A stretch of DNA of 5,053 bases from Nitrospinota bacterium. GTDB taxonomy: Bacteria > Nitrospinota > Nitrospinia > UBA9942. Positions 1-5,053 of this stretch are shown one piece after another. Positions within the stretch are counted from its first letter, which is position 1; each line of letters starts with the position of its first letter. Below the pieces are notes generated by a model that saw nothing but the letters and a program-made list of their open reading frames with translations, did no database searches and was not told the origin of the DNA. The stretch is from NCBI GenBank assembly GCA_016234205.1, contig JACRGN010000101.1, positions 1 through 5,053 of the forward strand, in the 5' to 3' direction. The position numbers and the translations under genes are program-made.

Positions 1-660
1 ATAATGATAAAAAGGGGCGATGAGACCAAAACCAGATTCCAAATCATCAAGCAGCTTTCTGCTGAAAAGGGTATCATCAATAACTCTATTACAAACCAGA
101 TATAGATTTTTCTTCTGATACCAATCCTGAAACTCTTCAGGGATATTATTATTTAAAATCCTTTTATATTTCTCCCCTTCTACAACAAAGACCTTTTGTT
201 TTGAATAAAGGGAGACTACTTTAAAAAATTCCTTTGATTTTCTGACAATCATTTCACGAAGCCTGTCCATTGTCTCTTTACTCGCACTATAAAACCCCAT
301 TCCATAACGGTATGAATCTGGAGAGATTTCAAAAAAATAGGCAGGGGCATCTTTCCAATCATTGTTCGGTCTTTTAAATGTTATCCACATTGTATCTCTA
401 AAGGGAGATTTATCTTTGGAAAACCTTGTATCTCTATAAATTCTTGAAATCGTCTTATTCACCGCAGGTCTTATTTCAAAATGCGGGTCAATAGTCAGCA
501 TGAATTCACCCAGATACACGACCAGATTTTGCAATGGCTCCAGTAGATATTTTTGATAATTCTTCTTATTTGCCTCAAACCATGTCTTGTTATTATTTGC
601 CTTAAGATTTCTAAGAAAATCAAGCGTCTTTTGTGAAAATCCGTTAAATCTATTGTCCAT
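1..660 (-). CDS. DUF2461 / TIGR02453 family protein, 3' end cut by window edge
   Basis: The frame is open from an ATG at 660 down to base 1, giving 220 residues with no stop, so the C-terminus lies outside the window. The family is usually about 220-230 residues long, so probably only a few residues are missing. Family hallmarks are visible: an N-terminal FLRNL helix followed by NNNKTWF (residues 22-28), the central block RIYRDTRFSKDKSP (73-86), and GMGFY (120-124) where the family usually has a Gly-rich GGGxY-like turn. The biochemical role of this family is not established, and the sequence shows no signal peptide or membrane segment, so a cytoplasmic protein is inferred. The start overlaps the end of the upstream hydrolase gene by 11 bases and has only a weak ribosome binding site, which suggests one transcript and translational coupling. 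Family assignment is from recognised motifs; function is unknown. Confidence 0.88.
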   Translation of the reverse strand, partial: MDNRFNGFSQKTLDFLRNLKANNNKTWFEANKKNYQKYLLEPLQNLVVYLGEFMLTIDPHFEIRPAVNKTISRIYRDTRFSKDKSPFRDTMWITFKRPNNDWKDAPAYFFEISPDSYRYGMGFYSASKETMDRLREMIVRKSKEFFKVVSLYSKQKVFVVEGEKYKRILNNNIPEEFQDWYQKKNLYLVCNRVIDDTLFSRKLLDDLESGFGLIAPFYHY

Positions 661-1489
661 ATTTTTTCAGGAACTGGTCGAAAATCGGGTAAAACTCATC
701 TGGATTATCGGCATAAACCATGTGGTCAGAGCTTGAGACTTCAAAATATGTATAATTATTCATGAATGTCTTTATCTTGTCAGCCTCTTTTTCAGAAAGA
801 TACCAACTGTCTTTAGCACGGATAAATAATATCGGGCATTTAATCTGTTTTAAAATATGATACCACCTCTGGTAGTAGACATCAATTGCTGACATTGCAT
901 ACCGGGAAAACAAGAAATCGTAACCTTCAACTGTCTCAAATAGATTCTCTATAAAATACCTGACATTTGTTTCTGCGCCAAAGCGTTTAGAAATATCTCT
1001 TATTGCCTCCTCATAAGTAGAATATGGTGTTGGCCAATCGGCTGTAAATTTATCAGTGGGAGAGACTTTATCAGGAGTGATGTCAGATAGTCTATCCGAG
1101 CCATCTGCCTGTGTGTCAAGAATGATCAAAGATTTTACGGCTTGCGGATAGAGGGCGGCAAGATATGCTGCATTTCTGCCGCCTAAAGAATGTCCGACTA
1201 CTATCGTTGTATCTAATTTAAGATGCTTAATCAGCTCATATGCATCGGCAGCAAAATCCTCTCCTGCATATCGTGCAGCAGGTTTGTCACTCAGTCCATG
1301 ACCCCGCTGGTCTGGAGCGATTATGCGATACCTGTCTTTATATCGCAGCATGAAATCAGTCCATGTCTCACCCCGACCCCATTTCCCATGAAGGCAGAGA
1401 ATGGGTTGATTGTTTGATACAGTATCACGATAAAATAGATTCAATCCATTAACTTTAATTACCGCTCTCTTTACTTTGAATGTTTCCAT
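650..1489 (-). CDS. Alpha/beta-fold hydrolase (serine nucleophile)
   Basis: This is a 279-residue single-domain alpha/beta hydrolase, the usual length for the family. In order: oxyanion-hole HG at 34-35 (LCLHGKW), the strand-turn motif DQRGHGLSD at 60-68, the nucleophile elbow GHSLGG with Ser101, a variable cap region at roughly 126-210, the likely acid Asp227 in RAKDS, and the catalytic His256 in SSDHMVY. A Ser nucleophile argues for an esterase, lipase or C-C bond hydrolase and against haloalkane dehalogenases and epoxide hydrolases, which use Asp. The substrate cannot be told from sequence. There is no signal peptide or membrane span, so it is probably cytoplasmic. The ATG at 1489 follows a strong Shine-Dalgarno site. 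It is the first gene of a likely two-gene operon with the DUF2461 gene, and it is divergent from the sigma factor gene. Confidence 0.93.
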   Translation of the reverse strand: METFKVKRAVIKVNGLNLFYRDTVSNNQPILCLHGKWGRGETWTDFMLRYKDRYRIIAPDQRGHGLSDKPAARYAGEDFAADAYELIKHLKLDTTIVVGHSLGGRNAAYLAALYPQAVKSLIILDTQADGSDRLSDITPDKVSPTDKFTADWPTPYSTYEEAIRDISKRFGAETNVRYFIENLFETVEGYDFLFSRYAMSAIDVYYQRWYHILKQIKCPILFIRAKDSWYLSEKEADKIKTFMNNYTYFEVSSSDHMVYADNPDEFYPIFDQFLKKYGQ

Positions 1490-1493
1490 GATA

Positions 1494-1501
1494 ACCTCCT
1501 T
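1494..1501 (-). promoter_or_regulatory. Ribosome binding site of the alpha/beta hydrolase
   Basis: Read on the minus strand this is AAGGAGGT, ending four bases before the ATG at 1489. It is a near-perfect complement of the 16S rRNA 3' end and fixes the start of the hydrolase. Confidence 0.85.
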
Positions 1502-1539
1502 GTCATTATTGCCTATATCTATTTAGACAGGGGAAAACA

Positions 1540-1554
1540 AACAGTGTGACAGTT
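1540..1554. promoter_or_regulatory. Candidate operator: dyad / direct repeat in the divergent region
   Basis: AACAGTGTGACAGTT can be read as an imperfect palindrome (arms AACAGT and ACAGTT around GTG, five of six arm positions matching) or as a perfect direct repeat ACAGT-N3-ACAGT with an 8-base period. Its centre is about 50 bases upstream of the predicted rpoH transcription start and about 58 bases upstream of the hydrolase ATG, so a bound regulator could act on either gene. No known binding motif is recognised. A chance repeat of this size is quite possible. Confidence 0.3.
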
Positions 1555-1561
1555 CATGAGG

Positions 1562-1590
1562 TTGAAATAAAGCCTTTTCTGGTTTATTAT
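1562..1590 (+). promoter_or_regulatory. Sigma-70-type promoter for the rpoH-like gene
   Basis: The -35 box is TTGAAA at 1562-1567 and the -10 box is TATTAT at 1585-1590, separated by exactly 17 bases; each box matches the consensus at five of six positions. The predicted transcript start is near 1597, leaving a leader of only about 20 bases before the ATG at 1616. This would place the heat-shock sigma factor under housekeeping transcription. The call rests on sequence match and position only. Confidence 0.65.
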
Positions 1591-1615
1591 TAACATTACC
1601 CTAAAAAAAGTAAAT

Positions 1616-2497
1616 ATGATGGATGAGTTAAAAGAATTAACAGATGATGAGGTAAAAGAAGAAAAGGCACTCCTTTACGACCCCCTCACAAGCTATATCG
1701 CAAAGATAAAAAAATATCAATTCCTCACAGTAGAAGAGGAACATGAGCTTGCAATAAAATACAGGACTGACGGGGACAGGGAGGCGGCATATAGATTAGT
1801 TACCTCTCATCTCCTCCTTGTCGTAAAGATCGCGATGAAGTTCAGCAGGATGTATAGCAACATCCTTGAACTGATACAGGAGGGGAATATAGGGCTGCTT
1901 GAGGCTGTAAAGAGGTTTGACCCGTTCAAGGGGTCAAGACTCTCCACTTATGCAACATGGTGGATAAGGGCATTTATACTGAAATATATTGTTGATAATC
2001 TGAAGATGGTAAAGGTAGGGACAACAAATGTCCGCCGAAAGCTGCTCTTTAAGCTAAGGAGTGAGATTGAGAGATTGGAAAGGGAAGGTTATAATCCCGA
2101 CACAAAGTTACTCGCAGAACATTTTGGAACTACAGAAGAGGATATTATAGATATTGGTGAGGCCATATCTTCACAGGATATTTCTCTTGATGCACCAATT
2201 GACGAAAATTCAAAAGAGAAGGTCGGTGATACTATTGAGTCAAAAGGGCAGTCTCATGAAGATAAGGTTGAAGAAGATGAATTCAGGGACTTGTTCTATA
2301 AAAAGCTGTCAAAATTTGAAGAGGGTCTAAATGAGTATGAAAAAGAGGTATTGAGAAACAGAATCCTTTCTGAAGACCCTGTTACTCTGCAGGATATAGG
2401 GGATAAATTTAAGGTTACAAAAGAGGCTGTCAGACAGGCTGAACAAAGGCTGCATGAAAAGTTGAAGAAATATTTTGAAAAGGAAATGCCAAAATAA
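1616..2497 (+). CDS. rpoH: RNA polymerase sigma-32 type (heat-shock) sigma factor, RpoH-like
   Basis: This 293-residue group 2/3 sigma-70 family protein would direct core RNA polymerase to an alternative promoter set. The order is region 1.2 at about 24-57, region 2.1-2.2 with LIQEGNIGLLEAVKRFDP (86-103), region 2.3-2.4 with RLSTYATWWIRAF (108-120), then VKVGTT (133-138) and RRKLLFKLR (140-148). The last block aligns with the RpoH box of E. coli sigma-32 (QRKLFFNLR), which separates RpoH from RpoS and RpoD. Region 4.2 (about 257-287) carries the helix-turn-helix with TLQDIGDKF and VRQAEQRLHEKL. There is no long region 1.1, as expected for a sigma of this length. Two adjacent ATGs (1616 and 1619) are possible starts; neither has a clear Shine-Dalgarno site, and no other ATG, GTG or TTG lies between the upstream in-frame stop at 1568 and 1616. 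It is convergent with groEL, a classic RpoH target. The regulon in this organism is unknown. Confidence 0.88.
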   Translation: MMDELKELTDDEVKEEKALLYDPLTSYIAKIKKYQFLTVEEEHELAIKYRTDGDREAAYRLVTSHLLLVVKIAMKFSRMYSNILELIQEGNIGLLEAVKRFDPFKGSRLSTYATWWIRAFILKYIVDNLKMVKVGTTNVRRKLLFKLRSEIERLEREGYNPDTKLLAEHFGTTEEDIIDIGEAISSQDISLDAPIDENSKEKVGDTIESKGQSHEDKVEEDEFRDLFYKKLSKFEEGLNEYEKEVLRNRILSEDPVTLQDIGDKFKVTKEAVRQAEQRLHEKLKKYFEKEMPK

Positions 2498-2510
2498 TAA
2501 AAGAATTAAA

Positions 2511-2551
2511 GGGAAGGGGTCAGTTTTTCCTAACCCCTAACCCCTAATCCC
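2511..2551. terminator. Probable terminator hairpin between convergent rpoH and groEL
   Basis: AGGGGT at 2515-2520 can pair with ACCCCT at 2533-2538 (12-base loop) or with the second copy at 2540-2545. In the second register GGGA (2511-2514) also pairs with TCCC (2548-2551) across a two-base bulge. Read on the minus strand the hairpin is followed by a moderately T-rich stretch (about 2496-2510), which favours use as the groEL terminator. On the plus strand the following bases are less T-rich, so termination of rpoH here is weaker. No folding energy was computed. Confidence 0.5.
2531..2551. repeat. Short tandem heptamer repeat (TAACCCC, three units)
   Basis: Two perfect TAACCCC units are followed by one TAATCCC unit with a single change. 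The repeat supplies the C-rich arm of the terminator hairpin in two alternative registers. It lies entirely between the stop codons of the two convergent genes. Three units may be slippage or part of a dispersed intergenic repeat; the window has no second copy to decide this. Confidence 0.7.
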
Positions 2552-2556
2552 TGTTA

Positions 2557-4182
2557 TTAGTACATCCCCCCTCCGCCTTGAGGCATCGGTGCAGGAGTCT
2601 CCTTCTTTTCTGGAATATCTGTTACCATTGCCTCGGTTGTAAGGAGCAGAGATGCAATACTTGCTGCATTCTGTAATGCTGAACGGGTTACCTTTGTGGG
2701 GTCAATAATACCCGCCTTTACCAAATCTTCATACTCTTCTGTAGCAGCATTAAATCCAACATTGGTCTTTTCATTCTTAACCTTCTCTACAACTACAGAA
2801 CCTTCCCATCCGGCATTGTTTACAATCTGCCTGATTGGTTCTTCAAGAGCCCTCTTTACTAAGTTCACACCAACCTGAAAATCTCCCTTGAAATTGAGTT
2901 TTTCAATGGCTGGGATACACCTCAATAATGCCACACCGCCTCCAGGGACAATACCCTCTTCTGCGGCTGCCTTTGTGGCATGCATGGCATCCTCAATCCT
3001 TGCCTTCTTCTCTTTCATCTCTGTTTCAGTGGCTGCACCTACATGGATTACTGCAACACCGCCTGCGAGTTTTGCAAGCCTCTCCTGAAGCTTCTCCCTG
3101 TCATAATCGGATGTGGTCTCCTCAATCTGGACCCTAATCTGCTTCACCCTTCCCTCAATAGCTGATTTCTTGCCGGAACCCTCTATAATCGTTGTGTTAT
3201 CCTTATCAATGATTATCTTCTTTGCCCTTCCAAGGTCATCAATGGAAACCTTCTCAAGTTTTATGCCAAGGTCTTCAGTAATAGCCTTACCGCCGGTCAG
3301 GACAGCAATATCATCAAGCATTGCCTTCCTTCTGTCACCGTAGCCAGGGGCTTTAATCGCAGCACCCTTGAGAGTCCCTCTTAATTTATTGACAACAATT
3401 GTTGCCAGTGCCTCACCCTCAACCTCCTCAGCGATAATCAAGAATGGTCTTCCGGTCTGGGCAATCTTCTCAAGTAGTGGAAGCACCTCTTGTAATGAGC
3501 TTATCTTCTTCTCATGAATTAGGATATATGGGTCCTCTAACTCAACCTCCATCCTCTCTGCATTTGTGACAAAGTATGGTGAAAGGTAACCCCTGTCAAA
3601 CTGCATACCCTCAACTATGTCAAGGGATGTCTCCATTGACTTTGCCTCTTCAACAGTAATGACTCCATCCTTACCCACCTTGTCCATCGCCTCTGCTATA
3701 AGGTCTCCGATAATCTGGTCATTATTTGCTGATACTGAACCTACCTGAGAAATCTCCTTCTTTCCCTTCACAGGTATGCTCATCTTTTTCAGTTCTTCTA
3801 CAACAACCTCAACAGCCTTCTCCACACCCCTCTTTAATTCCATGGGATTAGCACCTGCTGCAACATTCTTGCTGCCTTCCCTGAATATTGCCTGTGCAAG
3901 GACTGTTGCTGTGGTAGTTCCATCTCCTGCAACATCACTGGTCTTGCTTGCTACCTCTTTGACCATCTGGGCGCCCATATTTTCAAATGAGTCTTCCAGC
4001 TCTATCTCCTTTGCCACTGTTACTCCATCCTTTGTAATCGTCGGAGAGCCCCACTTCTTATCAATGACTACATTTCTCCCCTTTGGGCCAAGGGTTATTT
4101 TAACTGCATTGGCAAGCTTATCAACCCCTTTAAGGACTATAGCCCTCGCCTCTTCACTATATACTATCTGCTTTGCTGACAT
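2557..4182 (-). CDS. groEL: Chaperonin GroEL (Hsp60, 60 kDa subunit)
   Basis: A 541-residue group I chaperonin, full length, forming the double seven-subunit ring that folds cytosolic proteins with ATP and the GroES lid. Numbering coincides with E. coli GroEL at the key sites: TLGPKGRN (30-37), KDGVTVAKE with Asp52, the nucleotide-binding GDGTTTATVL with Asp87 (86-95), and the catalytic Asp398 in RIEDAMHATK. The family signature AAAEEGIVPGGG spans 405-416, and the apical domain holds YLSPYF (199-204) and GRPFLIIAEEVEGEAL (244-259). Thus both ATP hydrolysis and polypeptide binding surfaces look intact. The C-terminal tail is GGGGMY rather than several GGM repeats, a short version of the disordered tail that projects into the cavity. 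The ATG at 4182 has a good Shine-Dalgarno site. It follows groES by 26 bases in the standard groESL order and is convergent with the rpoH-like gene. Confidence 0.98.
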   Translation of the reverse strand: MSAKQIVYSEEARAIVLKGVDKLANAVKITLGPKGRNVVIDKKWGSPTITKDGVTVAKEIELEDSFENMGAQMVKEVASKTSDVAGDGTTTATVLAQAIFREGSKNVAAGANPMELKRGVEKAVEVVVEELKKMSIPVKGKKEISQVGSVSANNDQIIGDLIAEAMDKVGKDGVITVEEAKSMETSLDIVEGMQFDRGYLSPYFVTNAERMEVELEDPYILIHEKKISSLQEVLPLLEKIAQTGRPFLIIAEEVEGEALATIVVNKLRGTLKGAAIKAPGYGDRRKAMLDDIAVLTGGKAITEDLGIKLEKVSIDDLGRAKKIIIDKDNTTIIEGSGKKSAIEGRVKQIRVQIEETTSDYDREKLQERLAKLAGGVAVIHVGAATETEMKEKKARIEDAMHATKAAAEEGIVPGGGVALLRCIPAIEKLNFKGDFQVGVNLVKRALEEPIRQIVNNAGWEGSVVVEKVKNEKTNVGFNAATEEYEDLVKAGIIDPTKVTRSALQNAASIASLLLTTEAMVTDIPEKKETPAPMPQGGGGMY

Positions 4183-4190
4183 CTTAATTT

Positions 4191-4196
4191 ACCTCC
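4191..4196 (-). promoter_or_regulatory. Ribosome binding site of groEL
   Basis: Minus-strand GGAGGT lies eight bases before the groEL ATG, inside the 26-base groES-groEL gap. It gives groEL its own strong initiation signal, which fits the high GroEL to GroES demand. Confidence 0.85.
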
Positions 4197-4208
4197 AAAA
4201 TAATGTTT

Positions 4209-4496
4209 CTACTCAATTATTCCAAGTATATCGTCTGCCCTTAGAATTAAATGCTCCTCGCCTTCAATCTTGATTTCTGTACCTGAATACTTTCCGAAAA
4301 GCACCTGATCTCCTGCCTTTACCTCAATCGGCTCCCTCTTACCATTTTCAAGGAGTTTCCCAGAGCCAACAGCTATAACCTTCCCCCTCTGTGGTTTTTC
4401 CTTTGCAGTATCGGGGATGATGATTCCGCCGCCGCTCTTGGCATCCTCCTCAAGCCTCTTAACAATAATCCTGTCAAATAAAGGTCTGATCTTCAT
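4209..4496 (-). CDS. groES: Co-chaperonin GroES (Hsp10, 10 kDa subunit)
   Basis: A 95-residue protein of the normal GroES length that forms the heptameric lid of the GroEL folding chamber. The N-terminus IRPLFDRIIVKR (3-14) contains the P-x-x-D-R family signature. The mobile loop follows (about 16-33), with the GroEL-contacting hydrophobic tripeptide Ile25-Ile26-Ile27 in GGGIIIPD, equivalent to the IVL of E. coli. Later family features are GKVIAVGSGK (38-47), the VKAGDQVLFGKYSGTEI core (59-75) and the closing HLILRADDILGIIE (82-95). It is the first gene of groESL, behind a strong promoter and a G-rich Shine-Dalgarno site. Nothing is missing or unusual in the protein. Confidence 0.98.
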   Translation of the reverse strand: MKIRPLFDRIIVKRLEEDAKSGGGIIIPDTAKEKPQRGKVIAVGSGKLLENGKREPIEVKAGDQVLFGKYSGTEIKIEGEEHLILRADDILGIIE

Positions 4497-4503
4497 TACA
4501 CTT

Positions 4504-4511
4504 CACCCCCT
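4504..4511 (-). promoter_or_regulatory. Ribosome binding site of groES
   Basis: Minus-strand AGGGGGTG ends seven bases before the groES ATG at 4496. It resembles AGGAGGTG with one change and supports this start. Confidence 0.75.
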
Positions 4512-4545
4512 TTCAAAAACATTTAGATATTTTATGTTATAAAGA

Positions 4546-4574
4546 TATATAATATTCTTATTTGCCTTTGTCAA
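4546..4574 (-). promoter_or_regulatory. Near-consensus sigma-70-type promoter of groESL
   Basis: On the minus strand a perfect TTGACA (4574-4569) is separated by 17 bases from TATATA (4551-4546). The predicted start is near 4539, giving a leader of about 43 bases to groES. The -35 box is preceded by C, so CTTGA of the sigma-32 -35 element is also present, but the CCCCATNT-type -10 element of E. coli sigma-32 is not. No CIRCE inverted repeat (TTAGCACTC-N9-GAGTGCTAA) is seen in the leader or around the promoter. Confidence 0.82.
4548..4553 (+). promoter_or_regulatory. Possible -10 box for the divergent acyltransferase gene
   Basis: A perfect TATAAT reads on the plus strand, overlapping the groESL -10 box on the other strand. 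It would give a start near 4560 and a leader of about 33 bases to the ATG at 4593. No convincing -35 box is found 16-19 bases upstream, and the region is very AT-rich, so this is tentative. Confidence 0.3.
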
Positions 4575-4592
4575 GCTAAGTATAAAAAATTT

Positions 4593-5053
4593 ATGAGCAT
4601 AATAATTGAGTGGATTCAATATGTGTTAATACTTTTATTTATAAGGGTTATAAATAAATTTCCGTTTAAGATTTCTCTTCAAATGGGAAGATTTATAGGG
4701 CTGCTCCTCTATCTATTTGATGCAAGGCATCGTAATGTGGCAATAAATAATTTAATGGCATCATTTCCTGAAAAGAGTAATGATGAAATCAAAAGAATTG
4801 CAAAGGAATCGTTCAAAAATATCGGCTGCACTGCGGCAGAGATGGCGAGGGTCTTTAAAGACGGAAGAGAATGGGTTGATGAGGCTGTAAGATTTGAGGG
4901 GAGGGAAAATGTTGAGAATGCCCTCAAAAAAGGGAAAGGGGTGCTTGTGGTAACAGCCCATATTGGCAACTGGGAGGTAGGAGCCCTTGCCTCCGCAAGG
5001 GATTTCAGGCTTAATTTTGTGGTAAGGCCTCTGGATAATAGATTCATAAACAG
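4593..5053 (+). CDS. LpxL/HtrB-type lipid A / lysophospholipid acyltransferase, 3' end cut by window edge
   Basis: The reading frame is open from the ATG at 4593 to the right edge, giving 153 residues plus two bases; members are usually about 300 residues, so roughly half is present. A hydrophobic N-terminal segment (about 7-20) would anchor it to the inner membrane, as in LpxL. RHRNVAINNLMASFPE (45-60) matches the family's conserved N-terminal block. The catalytic HX4(D/E) motif is seen as HIGNWE (His123, Glu128), followed by VVRPLDN (143-149), typical of the Lip_A_acyltrans family. Such enzymes transfer a fatty acyl chain from acyl-ACP to the Kdo-lipid A precursor, though some members act on other glycolipids; the exact acceptor is not determinable here. 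No clear Shine-Dalgarno site precedes the ATG, so the start is less certain than the family. It is divergent from groESL, with 96 bases between the start codons. Confidence 0.87.
   Translation, partial: MSIIIEWIQYVLILLFIRVINKFPFKISLQMGRFIGLLLYLFDARHRNVAINNLMASFPEKSNDEIKRIAKESFKNIGCTAAEMARVFKDGREWVDEAVRFEGRENVENALKKGKGVLVVTAHIGNWEVGALASARDFRLNFVVRPLDNRFIN

Noticed and set aside
1223..1417. 64-residue plus-strand frame inside the hydrolase
   Set aside because: Antisense to the conserved N-terminal half of the hydrolase, with no features of its own.
1506..1550. Promoter for the hydrolase operon on the minus strand (TTGTTT-N17-TATAGG, or a CCCCTGTCT sigma-32-like -10)
   Set aside because: Matches to either consensus are poor; a promoter must lie here, but I cannot place it.
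2531..2551. Telomere-like repeat suggesting a replicon end
   Set aside because: Only three units between two intact bacterial genes with sequence continuing on both sides; a short intergenic repeat or terminator explains it.
2696..3343. Five smaller plus-strand open frames (60-76 residues) antisense to groEL
   Set aside because: They overlap each other in different frames and sit fully inside groEL; shadows of the real gene.
3776..4273. 165-residue open frame on the plus strand across the start of groEL and the end of groES
   Set aside because: It lies antisense to two unmistakable genes, is Ser/Thr/Leu-rich as expected from reverse-reading conserved codons, and has no recognisable domain.
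4537..4552. Inverted repeat TTATA-N6-TATAA overlapping the groESL -10 region
   Set aside because: The arms are only five A/T bases in a strongly AT-rich stretch, so chance is the simplest explanation.
4581..4586. TATAAA as a -10 box for a leaderless acyltransferase transcript
   Set aside because: No acceptable -35 box at the right distance, and the region is AT-rich.
4497..4592. CIRCE operator for HrcA
   Set aside because: Neither TTAGCACTC nor GAGTGCTAA, or a close variant, occurs upstream of groES.
4709..5047. Minus-strand open frames of 112 and 66 residues opposite the acyltransferase
   Set aside because: The plus strand encodes the HX4E acyltransferase motifs across the same bases; these frames show no family features.

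Overview
The window looks like ordinary chromosomal DNA from a Gram-negative bacterium that is rather AT-rich. Two things support this: a sigma-32 (RpoH) type sigma factor, and the N-terminal part of an LpxL/HtrB-type acyltransferase, a family that builds lipid A for outer membranes. The sigma factor (WWIRAF and VKVGTT around the RpoH box) and the GroEL resemble those of Desulfobacterota or Nitrospirota-like lineages more than those of enteric bacteria. That placement is an impression from residues, not a search result. I see no insertion sequence, phage gene, tRNA, rRNA or CRISPR array.

Layout. Bases 1-1489 carry two minus-strand genes that overlap by 11 bases: a Ser-His-Asp alpha/beta hydrolase (650-1489), followed by a DUF2461/TIGR02453 family protein (1-660, cut by the left edge). 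The latter is a clear full-frame gene although it has no stop inside the window. Bases 1490-1615 form a divergent intergenic region with a good sigma-70-type promoter for the next gene and a small dyad or direct-repeat element just upstream of it. Bases 1616-2497 encode the RpoH-type sigma factor on the plus strand. Bases 2498-2556 separate it from the convergent groEL and hold a G/C-rich hairpin built from a TAACCCC heptamer repeat, probably a terminator. Bases 2557-4496 are groEL and groES on the minus strand, in the order promoter, groES, groEL. Bases 4497-4592 are a compact divergent promoter region with a near-consensus TTGACA-N17-TATATA promoter for groESL. From 4593 to the right edge runs a plus-strand lipid A-type acyltransferase that is incomplete.

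How the genes fit together. The heat-shock sigma factor sits tail to tail with the chaperonin operon, its classic target in Proteobacteria. Yet the visible groESL promoter is housekeeping-like, has no E. coli-type sigma-32 -10 box, and has no CIRCE operator for HrcA. The region is a stress-response locus next to unrelated small-metabolism and envelope genes. I did not find a convincing undescribed system. The most useful leads are the regulation of groESL, the operator-like element before rpoH, and the heptamer repeat between rpoH and groEL.
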